Assembly (NCBI RefSeq): GCF_003952465.1
Contig: NZ_CP034448.1
Coordinates: 3,821,001-3,885,000, forward strand
Direction of reading: 5' to 3'
DNA length: 64,000 bases
DNA from: Mesorhizobium sp. M1B.F.Ca.ET.045.04.1.1
GTDB taxonomy: Bacteria; Pseudomonadota; Alphaproteobacteria; Rhizobiales; Rhizobiaceae
Part shown: positions 17,529 through 25,928 of the stretch, piece after piece
Layout: each line of letters begins with the position of its first letter
Position numbering within the stretch: the first letter of the stretch is position 1
Notes under the pieces: model-generated
Databases searched by the model: none
Told to the model about the DNA's origin: nothing
What the model saw: the letters and a program-made list of their open reading frames with translations, nothing else
Position numbers and translations under genes: made by a program

Positions 17529-18467
17529 TCAGATCTTCTGCTTAACCCCGTCCTTCGACGGCATCAGGTCGACACCGTTGAGCTTGCCGACATGTGTGGC
17601 GAGCATCGGCACATACTGCTCGGCCGGCCCAGCGGCAAAGGCGGTCGCGAATGAGTTCTTGGTGGCGTTGCCCAGCGGATTGGCAATGCCGGCGGCGCCC
17701 GCCATCGATTCCAGATAGGTCAGATCCTTGAAGGCATTGGCGATGGAGAATTTGTGCGCGTCGCGGTCGCCGTCGAGCGTCCAGCGCATGAAGGTCTGGT
17801 AGAAGCCGCAATCCATGCGGCCGTTGCGGATCACGCTGTCGAAGCGCGGCGGCGAGATGCCGACCTTCTGCGCCAGGGCGAGAGCTTCGGAGTAGATCGC
17901 CGCGTAGCCCAGCGAAATGAAGTTGTTGAGCAATTTCATGCGGTGGCCGTCGCCGGTGTCGCCGATATGGACGATGCGCCCGGCCCAGGTCTCGATAACA
18001 GGCTTCACACGTGCGAACACCGCATCGGGCGCGCCGACCATGGCGTCGAGCGTGCCTTCCCAGGCCTCCTTCGGCGTGCGGCTGAGGGGAGCGTCAACAT
18101 AATCAACACCAAGCGCGTTGAGTTCGGCGGCTAAAGCCATGGTCGACGTCGGGTCGGATGTCGAGCAGTCGACAACCACCGAGCCCTTCTTCAAGCCTTC
18201 CTTGAGGCCGCCGGCTCCACGGATGATCGCCTCCACCTCGCGTGAGCCGGTGACGCAAATGAAGACGATGTCGGAGGCCGCCGCCACCTCGCGCGAGGTC
18301 GCCGCTTCCTTGGCGCCGCGGCCAAGCAGATCCTCTGCCGGCTTGCGGTTCTTGCGGCCGAGGAAGGTGAGCGGATAACCCTTGTCGACGATGTTCTTGG
18401 CGATGCCGTGCCCCATCAGCCCGAGACCGATGAAACCGATGTTCTCGCGGGCAGCGGTGGTGGTCAT
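17529..18467 (-). CDS. NAD(P)-dependent oxidoreductase, 3-hydroxyisobutyrate dehydrogenase family
   Basis: The 312-residue beta-hydroxyacid dehydrogenase has the Rossmann motif GFIGLGLMGHGIAKN at residue 10. The substrate-binding strand is DAPLSRTPKEAWEGTLDAMVG near residue 125. The catalytic lysine lies in GDGHRMKLLNNFISLG near residue 175. The family covers tartronate-semialdehyde reductase, threonate dehydrogenase and 3-hydroxyisobutyrate dehydrogenase, and the sequence alone does not settle which. It is divergent from the SDR epimerase gene across a perfect GntR operator, so both are probably induced together with the sugar transporter. Confidence 0.88.
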   Translation of the reverse strand: MTTTAARENIGFIGLGLMGHGIAKNIVDKGYPLTFLGRKNRKPAEDLLGRGAKEAATSREVAAASDIVFICVTGSREVEAIIRGAGGLKEGLKKGSVVVDCSTSDPTSTMALAAELNALGVDYVDAPLSRTPKEAWEGTLDAMVGAPDAVFARVKPVIETWAGRIVHIGDTGDGHRMKLLNNFISLGYAAIYSEALALAQKVGISPPRFDSVIRNGRMDCGFYQTFMRWTLDGDRDAHKFSIANAFKDLTYLESMAGAAGIANPLGNATKNSFATAFAAGPAEQYVPMLATHVGKLNGVDLMPSKDGVKQKI

Positions 18468-18582
18468 GTCGTTTCGTCCCTATCGTTGTTGTCTGATGAT
18501 CGGGGCCGGCGCGACCGGCCGGCGAGCGATTGCTGGAGAAGGTTTTCGCGGATCGCCGTTGGCAGGCGATTGCGGAGCGCCA

Positions 18583-18597
18583 TATTGTCTGACAATA
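18583..18597. promoter_or_regulatory. Perfect palindromic FadR-type GntR operator
   Basis: TATTGTCTGACAATA is a perfect palindrome around one central base and contains TTGTCTGACAA, an exact TNGTNNNACNA match. It lies in the 161-bp divergent promoter region, 32 bp before the epimerase start and about 115 bp before the dehydrogenase start. This suits a repressor site acting on both. Confidence 0.75.
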
Positions 18598-18628
18598 CAC
18601 AGAATTCCCGAGCAATGTGGAGAGTAAA

Positions 18629-19525
18629 ATGACGAAGCGGATCATGTTCACCGGCGGCAGCGGCAAGGCCGGCCGTCATGTCGTGCAGTATCTGGTCGAG
18701 CATGGCTGCCAGGTGCTCAACATCGACACCAGGCCGCTCGACAACCCGAAGGTGCGCACTTTAATCACCGACATCACCGACAGCGGCCAGGTGTTCAACG
18801 CGCTGTCGAGCTATGCGGGGCTGCACGAGTTCGACCCGTCGCTGCGGGCGCAGCCGGTCGATGCCGTGGTGCATTTCGCCGCCATCCCGCGCATCATGAT
18901 CACGCCCGACAACGAGGTGTTCCGCATCAACGCGATGGGGACCTACAACGTCATCGAGGCGGCGGTGAAGCTCGGCATCCGCAAGGTGATCGTCGCTTCC
19001 AGCGAGACGACCTACGGCCTGGTCTTCGCCAACGAGCCGCGCAATCCGACGCATTTTCCGCTCGACGAGGACTATGACGTCGACCCGATGGACAGCTACG
19101 CGCTGTCGAAGATCGTCAACGAGAAGACCGCGCGCGCCTTCGCGCTGCGCAGCGGCTTCGACATCTATGCGCTGCGCATCGGCAACGTCATCGAGCCGCA
19201 TGAATATGCGCTATTCCCGAAATGGTTCGCCGATCCGGGTTTCCGCAAGCGTATCGCCTGGAGCTACATCGACGCCCGCGATCTCGGCCAGATCACCTTG
19301 CGCGCGATCGAGAAGGACGGGCTAGGCTACCAGGTGTTCAACGCGGCCAATGACGACACCTCGTCCGACCTGCCGACGGCCGAGCTCCTGAAGCGGTTTT
19401 ATCCCGGCGTGCCGGTGAAAGCCGAGCTCGGCGAATTCGAGACGCTGCTGTCGAACCGCAAGGCGAGGGAGGTGCTGGGCTTCCGGCCCGAGCATAGCTG
19501 GCGCAAATACGTCAAGACGGCATGA
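18629..19525 (+). CDS. NAD(P)-dependent epimerase/dehydratase (extended SDR)
   Basis: The 298-residue extended short-chain dehydrogenase has the nucleotide motif TGGSGKAGRHV at residue 7, the conserved HFAAIPR near 92 and the catalytic pair YALSK near 155 with an upstream ASSETTYG serine strand. The ATG at 18629 was chosen over GTG 18617 because the GTGGAGAG before it makes a better ribosome-binding site. The family acts on sugars, sugar nucleotides or uronates. With the neighbouring dehydrogenase it probably oxidises the imported sugar or sugar acid. Confidence 0.88.
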   Translation: MTKRIMFTGGSGKAGRHVVQYLVEHGCQVLNIDTRPLDNPKVRTLITDITDSGQVFNALSSYAGLHEFDPSLRAQPVDAVVHFAAIPRIMITPDNEVFRINAMGTYNVIEAAVKLGIRKVIVASSETTYGLVFANEPRNPTHFPLDEDYDVDPMDSYALSKIVNEKTARAFALRSGFDIYALRIGNVIEPHEYALFPKWFADPGFRKRIAWSYIDARDLGQITLRAIEKDGLGYQVFNAANDDTSSDLPTAELLKRFYPGVPVKAELGEFETLLSNRKAREVLGFRPEHSWRKYVKTA

Positions 19526-19623
19526 GGAGACAAACGCTGGTTGAGCTGTGCACATCCGCGCGCTTTGCGGTAAAGCTGGTTTGCCGTGCTTGACAGCTTC
19601 TGAAAACCGGACTTTGTGGATAT

Positions 19624-20400
19624 ATGCGGAACGCGAAGCCGAACAACGAAAATAGGCCAACGACAGCGGCATCCGCCGAGCGCCCGGCCGGTACTCGCCG
19701 GCCCAATGCGCCGCGCATCCCTGGCGCCAGCGTGCATACCTCTTTAGCCAGCGAAATCGGCCTTCGGATCGTGCGCGGCGACTATCCGCCGGGTACCATC
19801 CTGCCCAACGAGGCGAAATGGTCGGAAACCTTCGACGTCAGCCGCTCGGCGGTGCGCGAGGCGATCAAGATGCTGATGGCCAAGAGCCTTCTGGCGTCGC
19901 GACCCAAGATCGGCAGCTGGGTGGAGCCGAAAGAGCGCTGGAACCTGCTCGACCGCGATGTGCTCGCCTGGTACGCGACGTCGCCGGATCGTGAAGTCTT
20001 CCTGCGGACGGTGCAGGAGTTCCGCCACATCATCGAACCGGAAGCGACGGCTTTTGCCGCAATGCGGCGCACCGATGAGCAGATGGCCGAGATCAGCCAG
20101 GCCTGCCGCGAAATGGGCGAGGCGACCAACCTGCAGGAGCGCACCCGCGCCGACACGCGCTTCCATCTCGCCATCCTTAGGGCCTCGGGCAACGACCTGC
20201 TGGTGCCGCTCGGCGTCCTCATCGAATCCGCCTTCGACCATCTCTTCGCCTACACGACACGCGAATTGGACGATCTGCAGCACGCCCAGAAACTGCACGA
20301 AGCGATCGAGAAGAACATCCGGCTGCAGCGGCCGGATGCGGCGCGCAATGCCGTGCGCAAGCTGCTTGCCAATACCGACGACGTCATCCGCTCGCGCTAA
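19624..20400 (+). CDS. GntR family regulator, FadR/FCD subfamily (paralog 2)
   Basis: The 258-residue protein is a close duplicate of the regulator at 16740. The DNA-binding domain (SLASEIGLRIVRGDYPPG, SRSAVREAIKMLMAKSLL) is nearly unchanged, so both should recognise the same operator. Differences concentrate in the N-terminal tail and in the FCD segment after residue 210 (FAYTTRELDDLQHAQK against FVFVTREHSDQRRAQS), which could alter ligand response. Its stop codon TAA is the first three bases of a repeat element. Confidence 0.93.
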   Translation: MRNAKPNNENRPTTAASAERPAGTRRPNAPRIPGASVHTSLASEIGLRIVRGDYPPGTILPNEAKWSETFDVSRSAVREAIKMLMAKSLLASRPKIGSWVEPKERWNLLDRDVLAWYATSPDREVFLRTVQEFRHIIEPEATAFAAMRRTDEQMAEISQACREMGEATNLQERTRADTRFHLAILRASGNDLLVPLGVLIESAFDHLFAYTTRELDDLQHAQKLHEAIEKNIRLQRPDAARNAVRKLLANTDDVIRSR

Positions 20401-20608
20401 GGCCTGCTGAGATTCAGGTGAGGCCGGCCTGCGAACGGCGCCTTCCTGCGCTTCCGGTGCTCACGTACTTAAAGTACGCTCCGCTCCGGCCTTCGCCGGC
20501 CAAAGCCGTCATAAGTGTCTCCGCTCTATGAAGGCTACGGCCGGCGTAGGCCGGTTCTCGGAAGCCACCATTCTCGACTCGGCCTGACCTGAATCTGAGC
20601 AGGCCTTA
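20398..20608. repeat. Palindromic element between convergent genes, carrying both stop codons
   Basis: Two 28-bp terminal arms (20398-20425 and 20581-20608) match in inverted orientation at 26 of 28 positions, each beginning TAAGGCCTGCT when read outward-in. The TAA at each end is the stop codon of the flanking gene. Inside are a GTACTTAAAGTAC hairpin (20465-20477) and GGCCTTCGCCGGCC-like hairpins. No gene was seen in it. Confidence 0.85.
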
Positions 20609-20893
20609 GTCCTGCTTCTCGCGCCCGAAGGCGACGCGCAATTCGTCCTTCGCCTTTTCCAGCACCCGCTTGCGCTGCTCCGGCAGGTTCCTGCCGGCGC
20701 GGTTGATGTAGAAATTCAGCATCGACATCGCGGACCGGAACGGCTCCGCCTTGCGGCGGTGGCTGTGCTCGGCCGAGCGCTTGAGCGAAGCGGCGATCTT
20801 CTTGGCATCGTCGGATTCGAAGACGTGCTCTTCGAGATCCAGCGCGTCGCTGTGCTCGGTCACCTCGGCCGACCATTTTTTTTTAGCGGTCAT
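20606..20893 (-). CDS. DUF3175 family protein
   Basis: The 95-residue protein is lysine- and arginine-rich. Its sequence KKWSAEVTEHSDALDLEEHVFE, followed by KKIAASLKRSAEHSHRRK and SAMSMLNFYINRAGRNL, fits the small DUF3175 family of unknown function. The ATG at 20893 has a GAAGGAGC ribosome-binding sequence, and the upstream extension of the frame is not family-like. A run of nine A residues encodes three lysines at the start, a possible slippage site. It is convergent with the GntR gene and divergent from the MFS gene. Confidence 0.85.
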   Translation of the reverse strand: MTAKKKWSAEVTEHSDALDLEEHVFESDDAKKIAASLKRSAEHSHRRKAEPFRSAMSMLNFYINRAGRNLPEQRKRVLEKAKDELRVAFGREKQD

Positions 20894-21050
20894 GGTGAAG
20901 CTCCTTCCATGGGCACAACTCCGGGCGGCAGGGCCGGTTCCCGGTTGCTGGAGCCACGCATTTGTCCGTCGTGGCGCTGCTCGGCAGCAGAAATGCGCCG
21001 ATACTGCGCTGAAACCGCCCGGTCTCGAAGAATCGCGGACAGGAAACGCC

Positions 21051-22280
21051 TTGACGACAATCCCCGGAAACACGGCAAACGACGCCGGCATCGACAGCTT
21101 CTATGCGTGGATGCGGCTCGGCATTTCCTTGCTGCTGGCGACGATAGGCGGCGCCGGCATGTGGGCGGTGGTCGTGGTTCTGCCCGCCGTTCAGGCCGAG
21201 TTCGGTGTCGACCGGGCTGCCGCCTCGATGCCCTATACCGCGACCATGGTCGGCTTCGCCGCCGGCAATGTGCTGGTCGGGCGCGCCATCGATCGCATGG
21301 GTTATTGGATACCGGCACTCGCCTCCGCGGCGGCGCTGAGCGCGGGCTTTCTTCTCGCTTCGCTCACCACCTCGATCCTCGGCTTCACCCTTGCCCAGGG
21401 GCTGTTGATCGGCCTCGGCACCTCGGCGATCTTCGGGCCGCTGATTGCGGATATTTCGCATTGGTTCAACCGCCGCCGCGGGGTCGCCGTGACGGCCGCA
21501 GCCTCCGGCAGCTATCTGGCCGGTGCGGTCTGGCCGATCGTGATTCCCTACATAATGCGAGGTGAAGGCTGGCGTTTCGCCTATGCGGCGATCGGTGTGT
21601 TCTGCCTTGCGACCATGGTGCCGCTGGTGCTGATGCTGCGGCGCGGCGCGCCGCGCGAGGCCGCCGGCTCATCCGGCAGCCGCCCGGTTCAGCCGATCTC
21701 ATTGTCGCCGTCAGCGCTGCAGATGTTGCTTGTCGTCGCCGGCTTCGGCTGCTGCATGGCGATGTCGATGCCGCAGGTGCACATCGTCGCCTATTGCATG
21801 GATCTCGGCTACGGCGTCGCGCGCGGCGCCGACATGCTGTCGATCATGCTGGCGGCGGGCGTCGTCAGCCGCATCGGGTCGGGTTTCCTCGCCGACCGCA
21901 TCGGCGCGGTGAAGACGCTGCTCATCGGCTCGGCGCTGCAATGCGTGTCGCTGCTCTTCTATATCCCCTTCGACGGGCTTGCCTCGCTCTATGTCGTCTC
22001 GCTCATCTTCGGTCTCTCGCAAGGCGGCATCGTGCCCTGCTATGCGATCATCGTGCGCGACTACATGCCGGCCAAGGAAGCCGGCCAGCGCGTCGGCATC
22101 GTCTTGATGGCGACCATCTTCGGCATGGCGGTCGGCGGCTGGATGTCGGGCTGGATCTACGATCTCACAGGCTCCTACGCCGCCGCGTTCCTCAACGGCA
22201 TCGCCTGGAACCTGGTCAATCTCACCGCCATTTTGCTGCTTATGTGGAAGGCGAGGCGGAGCGCCGAAGCGTTGGCCTGA
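21051..22280 (+). CDS. MFS transporter
   Basis: The 409-residue membrane protein has about twelve hydrophobic segments and two six-helix halves. The MFS loop-2 motif appears as GNVLVGRAIDRMGYW near residue 80, with a related ADRIGAVKTLLIG in the second half. It resembles the monocarboxylate/oxalate-formate group, but the substrate is not established. The start is probably the TTG at 21051, preceded by GGACAGGAAACGCC; no ATG in frame is better placed. It stands alone, facing away from the DUF3175 gene. Confidence 0.85.
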   Translation: MTTIPGNTANDAGIDSFYAWMRLGISLLLATIGGAGMWAVVVVLPAVQAEFGVDRAAASMPYTATMVGFAAGNVLVGRAIDRMGYWIPALASAAALSAGFLLASLTTSILGFTLAQGLLIGLGTSAIFGPLIADISHWFNRRRGVAVTAAASGSYLAGAVWPIVIPYIMRGEGWRFAYAAIGVFCLATMVPLVLMLRRGAPREAAGSSGSRPVQPISLSPSALQMLLVVAGFGCCMAMSMPQVHIVAYCMDLGYGVARGADMLSIMLAAGVVSRIGSGFLADRIGAVKTLLIGSALQCVSLLFYIPFDGLASLYVVSLIFGLSQGGIVPCYAIIVRDYMPAKEAGQRVGIVLMATIFGMAVGGWMSGWIYDLTGSYAAAFLNGIAWNLVNLTAILLLMWKARRSAEALA

Positions 22281-22515
22281 TGTCCGCCAGCAAAACCTAG
22301 CCATTGCAAGATTGTCTACCGGCGCAAAGGGAGGGGCTGGGTGGGGGCGTCCGCACTCTTTCGCATGACGTCGCGCCCGAACACTGGACGCAGCAGGCTA
22401 TTTACTTGGACAGGCTTTGGGCGGAATATTGCTAAGTGGGAGGAAGCACTCGGAAAATCCCCTGAATAAATGCGCTCGAACGGCTTCCGCCCGTTGAATG
22501 CAAGGGAGGATAATC

Positions 22516-23598
22516 ATGAGACGTATTTTCCCGCTCGCGGCATGCGCCGCGGCGTTGTTGCTCGGCGTGCCCTCCGCCTTCGCTCAGTCCGGCGGCGTCC
22601 AGAAAGCAGTCGGCGGCTACAGCTTCGAGGAAGCCGCCAAGGAGGCTCCCACCACCAAGGACTTCCATTCGGCCGATGGTCATCTCACTTTCGCGATCGT
22701 GACTCATACAGCCGGCAACGGCTTCTTCGATCCGGTCTATGTCGGTGCGACTGCCGCCGGCAATCTGATCGGCGCCAAGATACTGCTGCTCGGCTCGGAA
22801 TCTCCGACCGACGACCCGGCCCGCGAGATCGAAATCCTGAATCAGATCGTGCAGGATCCGACTATCGACGGGCTGATCATGACAACGCCCCAGGTCGGCG
22901 CCTATAACGACATCGTCAAGGCCGCCGAGGCCAAGGGCATACCGGTAGCAACGACCAATTCCTTCGACGGCACGATCCTCGACCGCAGCGGCATCAGCCA
23001 CACTGGTCAGGACGCCTCCGCCGCGGCAATCGCGGGCGAGGCGCTCGTCAAGTGCCTGGTCGACAAGGGTATCGAGAAGGGCTCGATCGTCTTCCCGTCT
23101 TCGACCGCAATGGGCAACATCGAGGTCAACAATCGCGTCACCTCGGCCTTCAACGCGGTCGTCAAAAGCCTGAAGGCTGCCGGCAAGCTCGAGGCCTTCA
23201 AGGTCGACGCAGGTCCCGAGAACACCGGCATCGACACCAATCCGAACGATCCAGTGAACGGCATCGTGACGCTGTTCGAATCGCGCGGTGATGTCGTCGG
23301 CGCCTTCGCCGGCAACAACGTGTTCACGCCGGCGCTGGTCAAGGCCGTCGCGCAGACGGGAAAGACCGGAAAAATCTGTGCCTATGGCTTCGACCTCGGT
23401 CCGGCGCAGCAGGATGCGTTGAAGAGCGGCGACTTGACGGGCGCGCTCGGACAGCAGCCCTTCCTGCAGGGCTTCTATCCGGTCATGCAGCTCTATCTGC
23501 AGATCGATCGTGGCATCTCAGCCGCCAATCTCGACACGCGTGCCCAACTCGTGACGCAAGAGACTGTTGGAAAGGTCGGCAAGCGTTTCGAGAACTGA
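22516..23598 (+). CDS. Sugar ABC transporter substrate-binding protein
   Basis: The 360-residue periplasmic protein has a signal peptide (RRIFPLAACAAALLLGVPS then AFA) and a Peripla_BP_4-type fold. LTFAIVTHTAGNGFFDPVYVG opens domain 1 near residue 55, and NQIVQDPTIDGLIMTTPQ follows. The ATG at 22516 comes after AAGGGAGGATAATC; the earlier in-frame ATG at 22498 lies before that ribosome-binding sequence. It is the first gene of the operon that continues with the fused permease and the ATPase. A hairpin after its stop probably lowers expression of the membrane genes. Confidence 0.92.
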   Translation: MRRIFPLAACAAALLLGVPSAFAQSGGVQKAVGGYSFEEAAKEAPTTKDFHSADGHLTFAIVTHTAGNGFFDPVYVGATAAGNLIGAKILLLGSESPTDDPAREIEILNQIVQDPTIDGLIMTTPQVGAYNDIVKAAEAKGIPVATTNSFDGTILDRSGISHTGQDASAAAIAGEALVKCLVDKGIEKGSIVFPSSTAMGNIEVNNRVTSAFNAVVKSLKAAGKLEAFKVDAGPENTGIDTNPNDPVNGIVTLFESRGDVVGAFAGNNVFTPALVKAVAQTGKTGKICAYGFDLGPAQQDALKSGDLTGALGQQPFLQGFYPVMQLYLQIDRGISAANLDTRAQLVTQETVGKVGKRFEN

Positions 23599-23621
23599 AT
23601 GTCAAAGCGATCCTGAACCTG

Positions 23622-23649
23622 GCGCGGGAGGGCTGGTATCCTCCCGCGC
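23622..23649 (+). terminator. Hairpin between binding-protein and permease genes
   Basis: A 10-bp stem GCGCGGGAGG pairs with CCTCCCGCGC across an 8-base loop and is followed by ATTTTGG. It probably acts as a partial terminator or mRNA stabiliser that keeps the binding protein in excess over the permease. Confidence 0.65.
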
Positions 23650-23678
23650 ATTTTGGCCTTCGGAACCCTTCATCAAAA

Positions 23679-25928
23679 ATGCCCGCTGAAGCTCTCGCTC
23701 GTCGCCTTCCGTCCCAGCTCGTCGGCGGCTGGGAAATGGGATTGCTTGCCCTGCTGGCGCTGATCTATCTCGGCGGCGCTGCCGTCAATCCGACGTTCTT
23801 CGGCTCACCAGAGGCGTTCCATGCAGTGCTTCGCGATACCTCGCGGGTCGCCATCATCGCCGTCGGAATGACCTTCGTCATCATCAACAAGGACCTCGAC
23901 CTTTCGGTCGGCTCCATCTACGGCCTTGTGGCCGTCGTTTTTGCCAGGTTGTTCGCGCCAAGCTTCGCCGATCTCGACATCGTCACGTCGGTGATCGTCT
24001 GCGTCCTTCTTGGCATGGCGATCGGCCTCGTCAACGGCGTGCTCGTTACCATCCTAAAAGTGCCGGCGTTCATCGCCACCTTGACCACGCTTTTGATCGG
24101 CCGCGGCTTCGTCCTCGCCCTGACTCACGGTCAGGCGATCTACTATCCAGGCAAAGCGAAGGAGGCCCCGCTCTTCTTTCATCTCGGCGAGACGAACGTC
24201 TTCGGCTTCAACAACCAGATCGCGATCTTCGCGGTCGTTGCCGTGATCGGCGCCTACGTGCTCGCCAACACTCGCTGGGGCTACGAGACCTTTGCGACGG
24301 GCGGCAACGAGCAGGCAGCAGTCTATGCCGGCATACCGACGAACTGGGTACGCATCCGCGCCTATCTGCTCTCGTCGCTCTGCGCCACCGTTGCCGGCCT
24401 CCTGTCGGCCGCTCAGGACAAGGGTGTGACCCCGCTTTACGGCGTTAGCGGCGAACTAACCGTCATCGCCGCGGTGATCATCGGCGGCGCTTCCATTCTC
24501 GGCGGTCGCGGCCGCGTCGCCGGGTCCTGCCTCGGCGCCACGCTGGTCGTTCTGCTCGACAAGGTGTTGCGCGAGGGTTTGCCGATCACGCGCACCATCA
24601 AGATCGGCGAGGAGGAGGTGACGGTCAACGCCGTCTATTCCCTGCCGGTCGGCGCGGTGCCGGTTTTTCTCGGGCTGTTGCTCGTCATTGCCGTGCTGAT
24701 TGAACCTCACCTCATCCGCCGCCAGGTCGCGGCGCGCCTCTGGGCATGGCTGCGCGGCAGGCCGCCGCCGCCGGCCTTCGAGATCGGCGGCGTCGCGCTC
24801 GAGGGCGTGGTGACCAAGGGCGCAATGGCGACCGACATGGCGCTGTCGGCGACCGGGTTCGGCAAGTTCCTCGCCCGGCGCGATGCCCTCGCCGTCATCC
24901 TGACCGTGGTGCTGTGGCTCACGGGTCTTTTGCTGAGGCCGGATTATTGGTGGAACCTGTCCAACACTTTCGCGATCCTGCTCAACTATACCGAGCTGGC
25001 GCTGATCACGGTCGGGCTTACCTACGTCATCGCTGCCGGCGATATCGACCTCTCCGTCGGAGCCGTCCTGGCGCTCGCCGGCAGCGCGGCGGCCTATTTC
25101 CTGAAGGTCCTGGGCGCCGATCCCGTCACCGCCATCGCGATGGGCCTGCTGGCGGGAATGCTCGCCGGCCTCGTCAACGCCATCGTTGCGGTCGGCCTGA
25201 AGCTCCCGGCCTTCATCGCCACGCTTGGGATGTTCTACATCGCCCGCGGTCTCGCCGCATGGTTCGTCGCCGGCCAGCAGCTAACCGGCTGGCCGGAGGG
25301 CTACAACCTGCTTGGCCGCAAGGTGAACGACATCCTCCTTCACTTCGGCATCGTGCTTCCGGATGGCATCCTCAAAACACTGGCCGAGGTGGTCAGCGTG
25401 CAGACGGTCTGGATGATCTTCGTCGCCCTGATTGCCGGCATCGTGCTCGCCTATACGCCGTTCGGGCAAAAGGTCTACGCAACCGGCGGCAACATACGCG
25501 CCGCCGCCTATGCCGGCATCAACACCAACCGGGCGCGCTTCATCTCGCTCATGCTGGCGGCGTTCTGCGCGACGATGGCAGGGATCATCAACGTCGCCTA
25601 TTTCCGAAGCTTCAATCCCGTTGCAGGCCAGTTCCGCGAACTCGATGCCATCGCATCCGTGATCATCGGCGGCGGGTCGATCTTCGGCGGCTACGGCACC
25701 ATGCTGGGCTCTTTAGCCGGTGCAGCCGTGATCACTCTCGTTCGGTCGCTCCTGCAGCTCAATGTCCAGGGCTTCAGCATGCCGCAGCATTGGATCAACG
25801 TCTTCATCGGCGTCATCCTCATCGTCGCGGTGCTGATCGACATCTGGGTGCGCCAAGCCAACATCTTCGGTCGCCTGCGAGCCCGCCTCGCGCGACGCGC
25901 ACGAACCCAGGAAACCATTCATGCCTGA
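23679..25928 (+). CDS. Fused double permease of a sugar ABC transporter (two BPD_transp_2 domains)
   Basis: The 749-residue protein contains two complete RbsC-type permeases in one chain. The first half has TFVIINKDLDLSVGSIYG near residue 65, GGNEQAAVYAGIPTN near 208 and VIIGGASILGGRGRV near 265. The second half repeats the pattern with TYVIAAGDIDLSVGAVLAL near 450, GGNIRAAAYAGINTN near 607 and VIIGGGSIFGGYGTM near 665. A linker of about 65 residues with a GRPPPPAFEIGG stretch joins them. The halves are clearly diverged, so it is a fused heterodimer rather than a recent duplication. The start has no clear Shine-Dalgarno sequence. The 3' end overlaps the ATPase gene by 8 bp. Confidence 0.93.
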   Translation: MPAEALARRLPSQLVGGWEMGLLALLALIYLGGAAVNPTFFGSPEAFHAVLRDTSRVAIIAVGMTFVIINKDLDLSVGSIYGLVAVVFARLFAPSFADLDIVTSVIVCVLLGMAIGLVNGVLVTILKVPAFIATLTTLLIGRGFVLALTHGQAIYYPGKAKEAPLFFHLGETNVFGFNNQIAIFAVVAVIGAYVLANTRWGYETFATGGNEQAAVYAGIPTNWVRIRAYLLSSLCATVAGLLSAAQDKGVTPLYGVSGELTVIAAVIIGGASILGGRGRVAGSCLGATLVVLLDKVLREGLPITRTIKIGEEEVTVNAVYSLPVGAVPVFLGLLLVIAVLIEPHLIRRQVAARLWAWLRGRPPPPAFEIGGVALEGVVTKGAMATDMALSATGFGKFLARRDALAVILTVVLWLTGLLLRPDYWWNLSNTFAILLNYTELALITVGLTYVIAAGDIDLSVGAVLALAGSAAAYFLKVLGADPVTAIAMGLLAGMLAGLVNAIVAVGLKLPAFIATLGMFYIARGLAAWFVAGQQLTGWPEGYNLLGRKVNDILLHFGIVLPDGILKTLAEVVSVQTVWMIFVALIAGIVLAYTPFGQKVYATGGNIRAAAYAGINTNRARFISLMLAAFCATMAGIINVAYFRSFNPVAGQFRELDAIASVIIGGGSIFGGYGTMLGSLAGAAVITLVRSLLQLNVQGFSMPQHWINVFIGVILIVAVLIDIWVRQANIFGRLRARLARRARTQETIHA

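Noticed and set aside
22281..22515. A GntR operator upstream of the second binding-protein gene, suggested by TTGTCTACC at 22311-22319
   Set aside because: It matches only the left half of TNGTNNNACNA and lacks the ACNA half.
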